Positions 35,257 to 46,094 are shown, counted from the first letter of the stretch. The stretch is DNA of 64,000 nucleotides from Mesorhizobium sp. AR10 (GCF_024746795.1 NZ_CP080524.1:3636001-3700000), one strand, 5' to 3'. The notes: a model not told the origin generated them from the sequence alone. Made by a program: numbers and translations.

Positions 35257-35580
35257 TTATATGCTGAAGCTGGTGCCGCAGCCGCAGGAGGCGACAGCAT
35301 TCGGGTTCCTGATCTGGAACGACTGACCCATCAGGTCGTCGACGAAATCGATCACCGAGCCGCCCATATAGACCAGCGACAGATCGTCGATCAGCACGGT
35401 CGCGCCGTCCTTCTCGATGGCGACGTCGTCGTCGTTGCGCGTTTCGACCAGATCGAACTTGTAGGAAAAGCCCGAACAGCCGCCGCCTTCGACAGAGACG
35501 CGCAGCGCCGTCTTGCCGGCTTGCCCCGAAACGATCTTCGCGATCCGCCTGGCGGCGGCATCGGTCATCTCGACCTTCAT
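35257..35580 (-). CDS. erpA: iron-sulfur cluster insertion protein (ErpA/IscA A-type carrier)
   Basis: Predicted 107 residues. The three cluster-binding cysteines are in place: Cys35 in GGGCSGF and Cys99/Cys101 in SCGCGTSF. It passes Fe-S clusters to apoproteins in the cytosol. The start is uncertain: the ATG used lacks a strong ribosome-binding site, and in-frame GTGs 8 and 11 codons upstream (35604, 35613) would add a short extension. The much longer open frame continuing to 36885 is antisense to dgt and not real. Confidence 0.88.
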   Translation of the reverse strand: MKVEMTDAAARRIAKIVSGQAGKTALRVSVEGGGCSGFSYKFDLVETRNDDDVAIEKDGATVLIDDLSLVYMGGSVIDFVDDLMGQSFQIRNPNAVASCGCGTSFSI

Positions 35581-35673
35581 GGCAGTCTTGGCATCAGCGC
35601 CCACGGGCGTCACCTTGCTTTCGGTTTCATATGATAGGTATGAAGCGTGAGGGGCCAAGTCAACTGGTGGTGC

Positions 35674-36903
35674 ATGGACGAGCGGCAGGGCAAGGATGCT
35701 CTCGGCGATATCGGCTTCGGTTATCGGCCGCGCGCGGCCTATGCCTGTGACCCGGCGCGCTCGCGCGGGCGACTGTTCGACGAGGTGGAAAGCCCGACCC
35801 GCACGCCGTTCCAGCGCGATCGCGACCGCATCATCCATTCGACGGCGTTCCGTAGGCTGAAGCACAAGACGCAAGTGTTCGTCGCGCATGAGGGCGACCA
35901 CTATCGCACCCGCCTGACGCATTCGATCGAGGTGGCGCAGATTGCGCGCGCTTTGGCGCGGGCGCTTTGCGGCGACGAGGATCTGGCCGAGGCAGTGGCC
36001 CTGGTGCACGATTTCGGCCACACGCCCTTCGGCCATACCGGCGAGGATGCTCTGAACGACAAGATGGCCGCCTGGGGCGGCTTCGATCACAATGCGCAGT
36101 CGCTGCGCGTGGTGACGCGACTGGAGCGCCGCTATGCCGAGTTCGACGGCCTCAACCTGACCTGGGAGACGCTGGAAGGGCTGGTCAAGCACAACGGACC
36201 GCTGACGGACGCCAGCGGGAAGGGGCTGAAAGGGCCGGTGCCGCAAGCGATCCGCGACTATTCGGAACTGCACGACCTCGAACTCGACCGCTTCGCCAGC
36301 ATCGAGGCGCAATGCGCGGCGATTGCCGACGACATCGCCTACAATACCCATGACATCGACGATGGCCTGCGATCCGGCTTCCTGACGCTGGACATGCTGG
36401 AAAAGGTTTCGCTGCCAGGATCGATCCTCGAGGGCGTGCGCGCGCGCTATCCGGTGCTCGACGACGTGCGCACCGGCCACGAACTGATGCGGCGGCAGAT
36501 CACCATGATGGTCGAAGACGTTATCGTTTCCACCACCGGCAATCTGGCGCGCATCAAGCCGGAAAATGCCGACGCGGTGCGAGCGGCGGGCGAGACTATG
36601 GTCACCTTTTCCACCGAAATGGCCGCGGGCGAGAAGGAATTGAAGGCCTTTCTCTACAAGCACCTCTACCGGCACAGCGAGGTCATGCGGGTGCGCGCTG
36701 ACGCCGAGCAGATCGTGCGGGACCTGTTCGACGTCTATTTCGCCGATCCGCGCGCCATGCCCGATGGCTGGCGGGAGGGGCTCGACCGGGCCGAAGATCG
36801 CATCAAGGCGCGCAGCGTTGCCGATTTCCTGGCGGGTATGACCGACACCTATGCGCTGAAGGAACACCGGCGCTTGTTTGACCATACGCCTGATTTAAGC
36901 TAG
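35674..36903 (+). CDS. dgt: dGTP triphosphohydrolase-like protein
   Basis: Predicted 409 residues of the type-2 dGTPase-like HD family. The HD metal site is assembled from [24 protein letters not shown] and [17 protein letters not shown]. It hydrolyses dNTPs to nucleosides and triphosphate, controlling pools. The ATG after GGTGG is used; a GTG nine codons upstream is possible. Divergent from erpA with a short shared promoter region, and 62 bp before argS. Confidence 0.9.
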   Translation: MDERQGKDALGDIGFGYRPRAAYACDPARSRGRLFDEVESPTRTPFQRDRDRIIHSTAFRRLKHKTQVFVAHEGDHYRTRLTHSIEVAQIARALARALCGDEDLAEAVALVHDFGHTPFGHTGEDALNDKMAAWGGFDHNAQSLRVVTRLERRYAEFDGLNLTWETLEGLVKHNGPLTDASGKGLKGPVPQAIRDYSELHDLELDRFASIEAQCAAIADDIAYNTHDIDDGLRSGFLTLDMLEKVSLPGSILEGVRARYPVLDDVRTGHELMRRQITMMVEDVIVSTTGNLARIKPENADAVRAAGETMVTFSTEMAAGEKELKAFLYKHLYRHSEVMRVRADAEQIVRDLFDVYFADPRAMPDGWREGLDRAEDRIKARSVADFLAGMTDTYALKEHRRLFDHTPDLS

Positions 36904-36965
36904 GGCGGGCTCGATTTCGCCGGCCAACGAGCCGGATTCCCTGCAAAGCCGCCAGAGCCAGACCA

Positions 36966-38729
36966 ATGAACATCTTCGCCGATTTCAACGCGCGAATCAT
37001 AAAAGCCGTCGAAGCGCTTGATTTGAAAGACAATGATGGCGTTTCGCCCGACCTGTCGCGGATCGCTGTCGAGCCGCCCCGCGACGCCAGCCATGGCGAT
37101 CTGGCGACCAATGCGGCGATGGTGCTTGCCAAGCCGACCGGCCAGAATCCGCGCGCGCTTGCCGAACGGCTGGCAGCGGCGCTGCGCGCCGATCCCGATA
37201 TCGCCGCCACCGATGTGGCTGGCCCGGGCTTCGTCAACCTCAGGCTCAAGGACGGGTTCTGGCAGGCGCATCTGACGGCGCTGCTTGGCGAAGGCCGCAA
37301 TTATGGCCGCTCGAGCGTCGGCGGCGGCAGAAAAACCAATGTCGAATATGTCTCGGCCAACCCGACCGGACCGATGCATGTCGGCCATTGCCGCGGTGCC
37401 GTGGTCGGCGACACCCTCGCCAATTTGATGGCTTTCGCCGGCTACGACGTGACCAAGGAATATGTCATCAACGATGCCGGCTCGCAGATCGATGTGCTCG
37501 GACGGTCGGCCTTCCTGCGCTACCGCGAGGCGCTGGGCGACGACATCGGCGAGATACCGGCCGGGCTTTACCCGGGCGACTATCTGGTCCCGGTCGGCCA
37601 GGCGCTGGTCACGGAATTCGGCCGCTCGCTGCTGCAGATGCCGGACGACGAGGCACTGGCCACAGTCAAGGACCGGACGATCGACGCAATGATGGTGATG
37701 ATCCGCGAGGATCTGGCGCTGCTCAACGTGCATCACGACGTGTTCTTCTCGGAGCGCACGCTGCATGCCGACAATGCCAGGAAGATCCGTTCGGCCATCA
37801 ACGACCTGACGCTGAAGGGCCATATCTACAAGGGCAAGCTGCCGCCGCCCAAGGGCGAGAAGCCGGACGACTGGGAGGATCGCGAGCAGACGCTGTTCCG
37901 CTCGACCGCGGTCGGCGACGACATGGACCGGGCACTGGTCAAGTCCGACGGCACCTTCACCTATTTTGCCGCCGATGTCGCCTATCTCAAGGACAAGGTC
38001 GACCGCGGCTTCGTCGACCTCATTTATGTGCTCGGCGCCGACCATGGCGGCTACGTCAAGCGGCTGGAAGCACTGGCGCGGGCGATTGCCGGTGATGATC
38101 TGAAGCTTCAGCTTACCGTACTGCTTTGCAATCTGGTGAAGCTGTTTCGCGATGGCGAACCGGTTCGGATGTCGAAGCGGTCGGGCGACTTCGTGACGCT
38201 GCGCGAAGTGGTGGAGGAGGTCGGCCGCGATGCGATCCGCTTCATGATGCTCTATCGCAAGAGCGATGCGCCGCTTGATTTCGATTTCGCCAAGGTGACC
38301 GAGCAGTCCAAGGACAATCCGGTGTTTTATGTGCAGTACGCATCGGCGCGCTGCCATTCCGTGTTCCGGCAGGCGAGCGAGCAACTGGGTGAGGCCAATT
38401 TCGACCGCAACAGGCTGGCTGGCGCCGTGGCATTGCTGACCGACGAGGGCGAGCTCGGGCTGATCAGGAAGCTGGCGGAATATCCACGGCTGATAGAATC
38501 CGCGGCCCTTGCGCTGGAGCCGCACAGGCTGGCATTCTACCTCTACGATCTTGCCTCCAGCTTCCACGGACACTGGAACCGGGGTACCGATAATCCCGAC
38601 TTACGTTTTGTTAAGGTTAACGACCGACAATTGACCCATGCCAGACTAGGGCTGGTGCAGGCTGTTTCGGACGTTTTGACGTCCGGCCTGACGCTGATCG
38701 GAGCCGATGCGCCCACCGAAATGCGTTAG
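36966..38729 (+). CDS. argS: arginyl-tRNA synthetase
   Basis: Predicted 587 residues, class I synthetase charging tRNA-Arg. The Arg-specific N-terminal Add-1 domain (about 1-110) is followed by [15 protein letters not shown] with the HIGH-type HVGH (138-141). [11 protein letters not shown] stands for KMSKS, and the DALR anticodon-binding domain closes the protein. Heads the conserved rhizobial series argS - SPOR protein - nagZ - scpAB - tatABC. Confidence 0.97.
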   Translation: MNIFADFNARIIKAVEALDLKDNDGVSPDLSRIAVEPPRDASHGDLATNAAMVLAKPTGQNPRALAERLAAALRADPDIAATDVAGPGFVNLRLKDGFWQAHLTALLGEGRNYGRSSVGGGRKTNVEYVSANPTGPMHVGHCRGAVVGDTLANLMAFAGYDVTKEYVINDAGSQIDVLGRSAFLRYREALGDDIGEIPAGLYPGDYLVPVGQALVTEFGRSLLQMPDDEALATVKDRTIDAMMVMIREDLALLNVHHDVFFSERTLHADNARKIRSAINDLTLKGHIYKGKLPPPKGEKPDDWEDREQTLFRSTAVGDDMDRALVKSDGTFTYFAADVAYLKDKVDRGFVDLIYVLGADHGGYVKRLEALARAIAGDDLKLQLTVLLCNLVKLFRDGEPVRMSKRSGDFVTLREVVEEVGRDAIRFMMLYRKSDAPLDFDFAKVTEQSKDNPVFYVQYASARCHSVFRQASEQLGEANFDRNRLAGAVALLTDEGELGLIRKLAEYPRLIESAALALEPHRLAFYLYDLASSFHGHWNRGTDNPDLRFVKVNDRQLTHARLGLVQAVSDVLTSGLTLIGADAPTEMR

Positions 38730-38832
38730 GTTTGACTAAATAACCTGTCACCTTTTGCCCACATTGCGCTGGTAAGGGCCAACCCTACGCGACGTCCATG
38801 GCGTCCGAATGAGTGCGAGTTCGGGAACAATA

Positions 38833-41800
38833 ATGGCAGACAGAACCCAGCTGAAAGTAGCCGACCACAACGACATCGCCGCCGATGATCCGTTCGCGGA
38901 ACTGACCAGGATCATGGGGTTCGACCCACGCCAGCCGGTCAAGCCGCAGAAGGCTGCGCCCACCGACGAGTTCGCGGACGAGGGCGATTTCGACATCGAC
39001 CTCGAGAAGGAATTGATGGGCGAATTCGGCACCGGCGACGACGATGTCGATGCCGTTGAGGTTCAAGAGCCTGCTGCCGAGTTTCAAGAGCCGGCTTTCG
39101 AAACGGCTGCCACCGATGCCATGGACGATGCGCTTGCCGCTTCGCTCGAACAGGATTTCCTGCTCGACGACGATACGGCTGAGGCTGCCCATGGTCTCGC
39201 AGCTGCCACTGAGGCTCCGGTGCAGGCTTTTGAAGCCGCTTTCGATGATGATTTCGACAATGCGGTCGCCAGTTCGCTCGAAGACGTGTCGCCGCTCGAA
39301 GACGATTTGCCGATGGACGACAAGCTTGCCGTGTCGCTCGAGCAGGGGTACCTCGATGACGATGCGACGGACGAGGCCGGGTATAGCACTGCCCCCGTCG
39401 CCGAGGCGGCCGCGCCGGTCGTTGAAGCTCAATCCGATGATGATTTCGACAATGCCGTCTCGATATCGCTCGAAGACGAACTGACTCTCGACGGCCATAT
39501 GCATGCGGAAGACCATCATGCCGGTCTCGCTGCCGTCGAAGTCGCCGAATCTGCGGTGGCACCGGTCGAGGCCGTGGCCGATGCGGAAAAAGGAATTGCC
39601 GACGAGGATTTCACCGACCATTTCGACGATGCGATGGCCGATGTCGACATGGATTTCGAGGTCCGCGCCGACCAGCCGGTCGCAGTCGATGAGCCGCTGG
39701 CGGACGACGCATTTGCCGGGGCGGTGGACGCAAGTGACGACGCTTATGACGTCGCTCCGCAAGAAGCATTCGACGATTTCGACCTGACCTTTGACGATGC
39801 GCTTGTCGAAGACATCGAAGAGCCTGTTGCGCAGATCGCTGCCGTTCCGGCCCAGCCGACCGTGGCTCCTGCGGTTACGGTCGAGCCGGCAGCACCAGTC
39901 GCTGCAGCAGACGAACGGACATTGGAAGACGAACTGAACGCGCTGCTCGGCACGATGAAGACGCGGACGTCTCCGGTGGCCGAGGAGCCTGCCATGGTTC
40001 AGCAGCCAGTCGCAGCGGTGGAAAAATCCGCCGCCCAGCCGACAGATCCTGTCGCCGCGCTGGATTGGGATCTTGATGAGCACGAGCCTGTCGAGCTGCC
40101 TCACGCCGAAGTGGTTCAGGCAGCCGATGCCGGTCTCGACAACCTTCTGCTCGACGAGCTCGAGGGCCAGGATGTCGAGGCGCCCGCGGCCGGGGCCGAC
40201 ATCGAATTCGATGACGATGCATTCGATGCGGCTTTCGCCAAGGGTATCGATCTCGGTCACGACACCGGGGCCGGCAAGGTCGCGCACGCCGCTTCCGACG
40301 AAGACACGGGCCACTCGCTGGACTGGATGACGGCGCGCTCGACGCCGCCGGAACCAGCCCGTTCGTGGAGCCGGGTGACGCCGGTCGCCCAGTCGCAGCC
40401 CTCGTTTACCGCCCAGCCGATGGCTTCGCTGCCGCCAGCACCCGCCGCGCCGTCCTACCGGGAGCATCCGGCCGAAAATGTCTCCGCCCATGTGGAACCG
40501 GCGCCCGCGCCGTACGAACAGCCTCAGCGCTACGACGAGATGCCTGATGTCGAGACGGTTGATGTGCCGGAGCGCGTTGTCGCCCTGGCCGACGATCTCG
40601 ATATTCCGGAGCTCAATTTCGACGAAGACGAGCCGGCGGCGCAGGCCTATGACGATCTCGACGCCGAGTTCGCCAGCCTTCTCACCGACATGAACGCGAC
40701 AGAGGTGGCCGCGGCGCCTGTGCGCAGCACTGCCTATGACGACGACTCCTACAGCTCCGGTTTCAAGTCGGGCTATGAGCGCGACCGCAACGATGCCCGT
40801 TCTTATGCGGCGCGGCCGGCCGAAGTGCCTGCCAACGCGGCGGCCGGCGCCTATACCGATGCCGCAAACGGCTTCGATATAGACGACTTGCCCGGCAGCC
40901 AGCCGGTTTCGAAGGCGGACGATTTCACTGTCGACGAACTCGACTACGATCCCGAGCTGGACGACGCCATGTCGGTTCCGGGCCTGGCCGAGCAGGATGC
41001 GGCAAGACAGCCGCGTCGGAGCGGCCTGCTGGTTGCCGCGGTCGTCGGTGCCGTTGCCATTGCCGGTGGCCTTGGCGCCTTTGCCTTGTCCTTTGGCGGC
41101 AAGGGCGGCAGCGATGCGCCGGTGATCGTCAAGGCCGACAACGCGCCGATCAAGGTCAAGCCGGAAAATCCGGGCGGCACCGTGGTGCCGAACCAGGACA
41201 ACAAGGTTTATGACGCGGTGGTCAAGGGCACGAAGCCGGCCGAGCCGGTTCAGGAGAAGCTGGTCACCAACACCGAAGAGCCCGTGGATGTGACCGCCAA
41301 TGAACCGCAGAGCCGTGTCGTCGATCTTTCACCCAACGATCCCGATGCTGCCCAAGCGACCGAAGCTGCCCCAGGCACTGATGCTGCCCAGGGCACCGAT
41401 ACGATTGGCAACGCTGACGCCGCCGTGCCGGCGCCTAAATCCGAGGACCGCATAGCGCAGGCTCTGCAGGAGGCAGACAAATCCGGGAATCCCGATGTCG
41501 TGGCCATTGCGCCGCGCAAGGTGAGAACCATGGTGGTCAAGCCGGATGGTTCGCTGGTTGCGCGTGAGGATCCGACGCCAGCAGGCCCGCAGGTGGCGGC
41601 TACCGAGCCGGTCGATCCGGCGCCGCAGCTTGTGGCTCCGCCGGCCCAGGCTGACGCAGAGCAGACCGGTACCGTGCCGCCCGCGACGGACCAGGCCAGT
41701 GGCCAGGCAGGCGCCGATCAGACCGAAATCGCCAAGCCGGCTGCCGCGCCCAAGGCCGAAGCCCAGTCCGCCAACACGCCGGCGACGGTTCCGCTGGCGC

Positions 41801-42135
41801 CGCAACGCCCGTCCGATCAGCCGGTCGACGTGGTCGGCGAGGTCAAGCCGGACCAAGTTGCCTCCATCCCGACGACAGCTTCGACGGGCGGTGGCTCGTG
41901 GTCGATGCAGATTGCTTCGCAGCCGACGGTCGAGAGCGCCCAGTCCAGCTATGCGGACCTGCAGCGCCGCTACGGCAGCGTGCTTTCCGGCCGCACGGCC
42001 AACATCGTCAAGGCCGAGATCGCCGGCAAGGGGACATTCTATCGCGTCCGCGTTCCGGCGCAGTCGCGCAACGATGCGATCAATCTGTGCACCAGCTACA
42101 AGGCTGCCGGCGGCAACTGCTTCGTGTCGCGGTAG
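38833..42135 (+). CDS. very long SPOR-domain membrane protein
   Basis: Predicted 1100 residues. About 725 N-terminal residues form an acidic low-complexity cytoplasmic region with many repeats of the type FDDDFDNAV-x-SSLED and LDDD. A single transmembrane helix follows (about 730-755, LLVAAVVGAVAIAGGLGAFAL), then a Pro/Ala-rich periplasmic linker, and a C-terminal SPOR domain (about 1018-1100, WSMQIASQPTVESAQSSYADL ... FYRVRVPAQS). SPOR domains bind denuded glycan at the septum, so a division or wall role is likely. CGGGAAC precedes the start. Followed by a strong terminator. Confidence 0.88.
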   Translation: MADRTQLKVADHNDIAADDPFAELTRIMGFDPRQPVKPQKAAPTDEFADEGDFDIDLEKELMGEFGTGDDDVDAVEVQEPAAEFQEPAFETAATDAMDDALAASLEQDFLLDDDTAEAAHGLAAATEAPVQAFEAAFDDDFDNAVASSLEDVSPLEDDLPMDDKLAVSLEQGYLDDDATDEAGYSTAPVAEAAAPVVEAQSDDDFDNAVSISLEDELTLDGHMHAEDHHAGLAAVEVAESAVAPVEAVADAEKGIADEDFTDHFDDAMADVDMDFEVRADQPVAVDEPLADDAFAGAVDASDDAYDVAPQEAFDDFDLTFDDALVEDIEEPVAQIAAVPAQPTVAPAVTVEPAAPVAAADERTLEDELNALLGTMKTRTSPVAEEPAMVQQPVAAVEKSAAQPTDPVAALDWDLDEHEPVELPHAEVVQAADAGLDNLLLDELEGQDVEAPAAGADIEFDDDAFDAAFAKGIDLGHDTGAGKVAHAASDEDTGHSLDWMTARSTPPEPARSWSRVTPVAQSQPSFTAQPMASLPPAPAAPSYREHPAENVSAHVEPAPAPYEQPQRYDEMPDVETVDVPERVVALADDLDIPELNFDEDEPAAQAYDDLDAEFASLLTDMNATEVAAAPVRSTAYDDDSYSSGFKSGYERDRNDARSYAARPAEVPANAAAGAYTDAANGFDIDDLPGSQPVSKADDFTVDELDYDPELDDAMSVPGLAEQDAARQPRRSGLLVAAVVGAVAIAGGLGAFALSFGGKGGSDAPVIVKADNAPIKVKPENPGGTVVPNQDNKVYDAVVKGTKPAEPVQEKLVTNTEEPVDVTANEPQSRVVDLSPNDPDAAQATEAAPGTDAAQGTDTIGNADAAVPAPKSEDRIAQALQEADKSGNPDVVAIAPRKVRTMVVKPDGSLVAREDPTPAGPQVAATEPVDPAPQLVAPPAQADAEQTGTVPPATDQASGQAGADQTEIAKPAAAPKAEAQSANTPATVPLAPQRPSDQPVDVVGEVKPDQVASIPTTASTGGGSWSMQIASQPTVESAQSSYADLQRRYGSVLSGRTANIVKAEIAGKGTFYRVRVPAQSRNDAINLCTSYKAAGGNCFVSR

Positions 42136-42163
42136 GCTTTTCAAATCTCCTGTCTTCGGACGG

Positions 42164-42201
42164 AAAAAACCGGCGCGGTCTCAGACCGCGCCGGTTTTTT
42201 T
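42164..42201 (+). terminator. Rho-independent terminator after SPOR gene
   Basis: Stem AAAAAACCGGCGCGGTC / GACCGCGCCGGTTTTTT around a TCA loop, followed by T. It is symmetrical and could terminate on both strands. Confidence 0.93.
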
Positions 42202-42282
42202 GTGTGGAAGGGCTTTTCGGCATTCAAATGCATGCTTTTGGAGCGATTCCCTTTGTCCGCGTGAAGCTCTAAACTCCAGTGC

Positions 42283-43302
42283 ATGACCGAATCAAAATCC
42301 ATGATCCTCGGCTGCGCCGGGAAATCGCTCACTCGCGAAGAAATCAATTTCTATCGCAATGAATGCCCGTGGGGCTTCATCCTGTTTGCGCGCAACATTG
42401 GCGAGACCGAGCAGATCCGCGATCTGGTCGCTTCGATGCGCGACTGTATCGGGCGCCCGGAGGCACCGGTGTTCATCGACCAGGAAGGTGGCCGTGTGCA
42501 GCGCCTGCGGCCGCCGCTGGCGCCGAACTACCCGGCCGGCGGGGCGCTTGGCGCGCTGTGGCGCGATGACCATGACGCCGGCAACCGTGCCGCCTGGCTG
42601 ATGGCGCGGCTGCATGCCTTCGATCTGCTGCGCTACGGCATATCAGCCGATTGCCTGCCGGTGCTCGACGTGCCGATCGAAGGCGCTAGCGACGTCATCG
42701 GTGCGCGCGCCTACGGCAAGGAACCGCGACCGGTGATCGAACTCGGCCGCGCCGCGGCGGAGGGGCTGATGTCGGGCGGCGTTCTGCCTGTCATGAAGCA
42801 CATTCCCGGACACGGACGGGCCTTTGCCGACACGCATTTCGAGCTGCCGACGGTCGATGCCTCGATGAGCGAGCTGCAGCGGCATGATTTCGCCCCGTTC
42901 AGGGAGCTCAACCACCTGCCGATGGCGATGACGGCGCATGTCGTCTACAGCGCCATCGACCCGAAGAACCCGGCGACCACCTCAGGCAAGGTCATCGACG
43001 AGATCATCCGCGGCGAAATCGGTTTCGATGGGCTGCTGATGAGCGATGACACCTCGATGAAGGCACTTTCTGGGGATTTCCCGACAAAGGCGGCCACCAT
43101 CCTTGCGGCGGGCTGCGATCTGGTCCTTCACTGCAACGGTGTTTTCGAGGAGATGGCTGGCATTGCATCGCGCACGACCGGGCTTGAGGGCAAGCCGCTT
43201 GAGCGCGCAAAGCGGGCGCTGACCTATATAAAGAACCGCGACGCGGCTGAAGAAACCGAGATACGCGCCGAGTTTGCCACCTATTTCGACGCGGTGGCCT
43301 AA
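42283..43302 (+). CDS. nagZ: beta-N-acetylhexosaminidase NagZ (GH3)
   Basis: Predicted 339 residues. The GH3 core shows FIDQEGGRVQRLR and the NagZ-specific loop KHIPGHGRAFADTH (K172-H178 onward), which carries the His/Asp acid-base dyad. It removes GlcNAc from muropeptides during cytosolic peptidoglycan recycling. It precedes scpA by 20 bp, an order usual in alphaproteobacteria, so expression with scpAB is likely. Confidence 0.95.
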   Translation: MTESKSMILGCAGKSLTREEINFYRNECPWGFILFARNIGETEQIRDLVASMRDCIGRPEAPVFIDQEGGRVQRLRPPLAPNYPAGGALGALWRDDHDAGNRAAWLMARLHAFDLLRYGISADCLPVLDVPIEGASDVIGARAYGKEPRPVIELGRAAAEGLMSGGVLPVMKHIPGHGRAFADTHFELPTVDASMSELQRHDFAPFRELNHLPMAMTAHVVYSAIDPKNPATTSGKVIDEIIRGEIGFDGLLMSDDTSMKALSGDFPTKAATILAAGCDLVLHCNGVFEEMAGIASRTTGLEGKPLERAKRALTYIKNRDAAEETEIRAEFATYFDAVA

Positions 43303-43322
43303 CACAAGAAGGAGAAGGGCAA

Positions 43323-44165
43323 GTGGCGGAGACATTGGAAAGCAAGGCCGGGAAGGCCGCACCGATGGACCGTCTGTGGGCCGAGAACGACGATTCACGC
43401 GTCACCGGCGACCCGTCGCTGGTTGTCGACGTGGCCGGCTTCGAAGGCCCGCTCGACCTTCTGCTGCATCTTGCCCGCAACCAGAAGGTCGATCTGTCGC
43501 GTATCTCGATCCTGGCGCTGGTGGAGCAATATCTGACCTTTGTCGAGACGGTGAGGGCGCTGCGGCTCGAGCTTGCCGCCGACTATCTGGTGATGGCGGC
43601 GTGGCTGGCCTTCCTCAAATCGAAGCTTCTGATCCCCAAGCAGCCCGGCGACGACGGCGAGAGCGGCGAGGAACTGGCGGCGGTGCTGCAGTTCCGGCTG
43701 AAGCGGCTGGAAGCCATGCGCGACGCATCGGCACGGTTGGTCAACCGCAACCGGCTCGGCCGCGACGTGTTTGCGCGCGGCATGCCGGAAATGGTCATCG
43801 TCGAGAAGCGCAATGCCTATTCGGCCTCGCTCTACGACCTTTTGACCGCCTATGCCCAGCAGCGCCAGAAGCAGGCGATCACCAATGTGACGATCGCCAG
43901 GCGCGGGGTGTGGTCGCTCAAGGATGCGCGCGATATCCTGATCAGGCTGGTCGGAGCGCTGCGCGACTGGACGGCACTCGACAGTTATCTGATCGAATAT
44001 CTGACCGGCCCGGAAGAGCGGCGCACTGCGATTGCCAGTTCGTTTGCGGCAACGCTGGAACTGGTACGCGAAGGCAAGATCGAGATGCGGCAGGACGAGG
44101 TGTTCGCGCCGCTCTATCTGCGCGGCCGCACGCCGAGCATCAAAGCAGTCGAGGTGGCATCATGA
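43323..44165 (+). CDS. scpA: segregation and condensation protein A
   Basis: Predicted 280 residues from a GTG with AAGGAGAAGGGC upstream. The kleisin N-terminal pattern VAGFEGPLDLLLHLARNQKVDLSRISI is diagnostic, with the winged-helix C-terminus PLYLRGRTPSIKAVEV. It bridges SMC heads with ScpB in chromosome condensation. The stop overlaps the scpB start (ATGA). Confidence 0.95.
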   Translation: MAETLESKAGKAAPMDRLWAENDDSRVTGDPSLVVDVAGFEGPLDLLLHLARNQKVDLSRISILALVEQYLTFVETVRALRLELAADYLVMAAWLAFLKSKLLIPKQPGDDGESGEELAAVLQFRLKRLEAMRDASARLVNRNRLGRDVFARGMPEMVIVEKRNAYSASLYDLLTAYAQQRQKQAITNVTIARRGVWSLKDARDILIRLVGALRDWTALDSYLIEYLTGPEERRTAIASSFAATLELVREGKIEMRQDEVFAPLYLRGRTPSIKAVEVAS

Positions 44166-44941
44166 GCGAACGCGGCAACGCTTCGGTCATTCCGTTCAAG
44201 GTCGACGAAGCGGCCGAAGAGGGCGCCGTTGCGCAGGATTCTGCTGAGAATGAGACCCAGAGTTCGGGCCAGAATCCCGGCGAGCGGCTGCATATGGCGG
44301 AAGCCGTGCGGATGGCCGAGGCGATCGTTTTTGCCAGCGCCGAGCCGGTCAGCGAGAAGCAGCTTGCGGCGCGCTTGCCCGACGGCATCAACATTGCCGC
44401 GGCGATGGCCGACCTGCAGCAGATCTATGCGCGGCGCGGCGTCAATCTGGTGCGCGTCGGCGATGCCTGGGCGTTCCGCACTGCTGGTGACCTCGCTTTC
44501 CTGATGAGCCGCGATACCGTTCAGCAAAGGAAGCTTTCGCGCGCGGCGCTCGAAGTGCTGGCGATCATTGCCTACCACCAGCCGGTTACGCGTGCTGAGA
44601 TCGAGGATATTCGCGGCGTCGAGACCTCGAAGGGAACGCTGGACACGCTGATGGAGACGGAATGGGTGCGGATGCGCGGCCGGCGCCGCACTCCCGGCCG
44701 TCCGGTCACCTACGGCACCACCGACACGTTCCTCGACCATTTTGCGCTGGAGGAGATCCGCGATCTTCCCGGTATGGACGAGTTGAAGGGCGCCGGGCTG
44801 CTTTCCGGCCGCATGCCGTCCAATTTTTCCATTCCGATGCCGCCGTCCGATCCAGATGCGCTGACCGAAGACGAGGATCCGCTGACCGATATCGATCTCG
44901 AGGAACTCGGTCTGTTGACGCCGCGCGTCACGGAAGATTGA
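44162..44941 (+). CDS. scpB: segregation and condensation protein B
   Basis: Predicted 259 residues with two winged-helix domains: AEAIVFASAEPVSEKQLAARLP and LSRAALEVLAIIAYHQPVTRAEIEDIRGV, then GRRRTPGRPVTYGTTDTFLDHF, all typical for ScpB. A 45-residue acidic N-terminal extension and an acidic tail are additions. Coupled to scpA by a 4-bp overlap; part of the SMC-ScpAB condensin. Confidence 0.95.
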   Translation: MSERGNASVIPFKVDEAAEEGAVAQDSAENETQSSGQNPGERLHMAEAVRMAEAIVFASAEPVSEKQLAARLPDGINIAAAMADLQQIYARRGVNLVRVGDAWAFRTAGDLAFLMSRDTVQQRKLSRAALEVLAIIAYHQPVTRAEIEDIRGVETSKGTLDTLMETEWVRMRGRRRTPGRPVTYGTTDTFLDHFALEEIRDLPGMDELKGAGLLSGRMPSNFSIPMPPSDPDALTEDEDPLTDIDLEELGLLTPRVTED

Positions 44942-45108
44942 CCGCGAAACCGCGCCGAAAGCGGGGATGCGCCGATTCGTAGCGGGCCAACGCGCTGAAA
45001 GTGCGTGACATCCGACGGGCTTTTATAAACTTTGTCGCGGTTGTGTTTGAATCCCAACGCGAAAACGCATAGATCATCGCCAGGGAAAACATTCGAGAGA
45101 GATTTGCT

Positions 45109-45330
45109 ATGGGTTCATTTTCGATTTGGCACTGGATGATCGTGCTGGTGATCGTGCTGCTGGTGTTCGGCCGCGGCAAGATTCCAGAGCTGATGGGTGA
45201 CATGGCCAAGGGCATCAAGAGCTTCAAGAAGGGCATGGCCGACGACGAGGTTGCCGAAGACAAGCGCACCGTCGAACACCGTGCCGACGAGACGGTTTCG
45301 GCAGCGAAGGAAAAGGCCAGCAAGAGCTGA
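45109..45330 (+). CDS. tatA: twin-arginine translocase subunit TatA
   Basis: Predicted 73 residues: short transmembrane helix ([20 protein letters not shown], residues 4-23), hinge [23 protein letters not shown] amphipathic helix, charged tail. It polymerises to form the Tat pore for folded proteins. GAGAGAGATT precedes the ATG. First of tatABC, separated from scpB by a 167-bp promoter region. Confidence 0.95.
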   Translation: MGSFSIWHWMIVLVIVLLVFGRGKIPELMGDMAKGIKSFKKGMADDEVAEDKRTVEHRADETVSAAKEKASKS

Positions 45331-45359
45331 GCCCAAGGTTCTAGTCGGAACAGATAGCC

Positions 45360-46094
45360 ATGTTTGAAGTCGGCTGGACCGAAATGCTGGTGATCGCGAT
45401 TGTTATGATCGTGGTCGTCGGGCCCAAGGATTTGCCCAATATGCTGCGCACCTTCGGCCGCACGACGGCGAAGCTGCGCGCCATGGCCTCCGACTTTCAG
45501 AAACAGTTCAACGACGCGCTCAAGGAAGCCGAACTCGACGACGTCAAGAAGTCGGTCGATTCGCTGAGAAGCCTCAATCCGGCGGCCGAGATCCGCAAGC
45601 AGCTCAATCCGTTCGAGCAGGCGGCAGCCGATGTTCGTTCCGGGGTCGACGCGGCGATGAAGCCGAAGCCGGCCGACGATCCGGCCACGCCCGCGGCTTC
45701 GACGCCGCAAGTTGCCGAACCGCTGAAGAATGGCGCCACGGTGATGCCGGGCGTCAATGGACCGGAAGCGGCGTCTGCGGCGCCGATCTTTCCGGCGATG
45801 ACCGACAGTTCGGTCGCGGCACCGGCCGCGCCGCAAAAAGCATCGGCAGCTGGGAAAGGCGCTAAGCCTACCGCGTCGAAAGCAAGCAAGGTTGCAGCCC
45901 CGGCTGCCGTGGCCAAACCCGCACCGGCAAAGGCAGCGCCTGCCGTCAAGGCAGCAATCGTGGCAGCGAAGCCTGTGGCGGCAAAGGCGGCAAAGCCCAC
46001 TACCGAGGCGACAACGGCAAAGGCCGCGTCGAAACCAGCAGCGGCCACGCCCAAGGCGCCGGCTGCGGCAACGAAAAAGACGGCGGGCAAGTGA
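45360..46094 (+). CDS. tatB: Tat translocase subunit TatB
   Basis: Predicted 244 residues: N-terminal helix FEVGWTEMLVIAIVMIVVVGPKDLP, amphipathic helix with Glu/Lys, then a long Ala/Pro/Lys-rich tail (about 115-244) that is low complexity and unusually long, typical of Rhizobiales. It recognises signal peptides together with TatC. The stop overlaps the tatC GTG (GTGA). Confidence 0.94.
   Translation: MFEVGWTEMLVIAIVMIVVVGPKDLPNMLRTFGRTTAKLRAMASDFQKQFNDALKEAELDDVKKSVDSLRSLNPAAEIRKQLNPFEQAAADVRSGVDAAMKPKPADDPATPAASTPQVAEPLKNGATVMPGVNGPEAASAAPIFPAMTDSSVAAPAAPQKASAAGKGAKPTASKASKVAAPAAVAKPAPAKAAPAVKAAIVAAKPVAAKAAKPTTEATTAKAASKPAAATPKAPAAATKKTAGK

Noticed and set aside
35581..36885. Extension of erpA to a 542-codon frame
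   Set aside because: The added part is antisense to dgt and unrelated to A-type carriers, which are about 110 residues.
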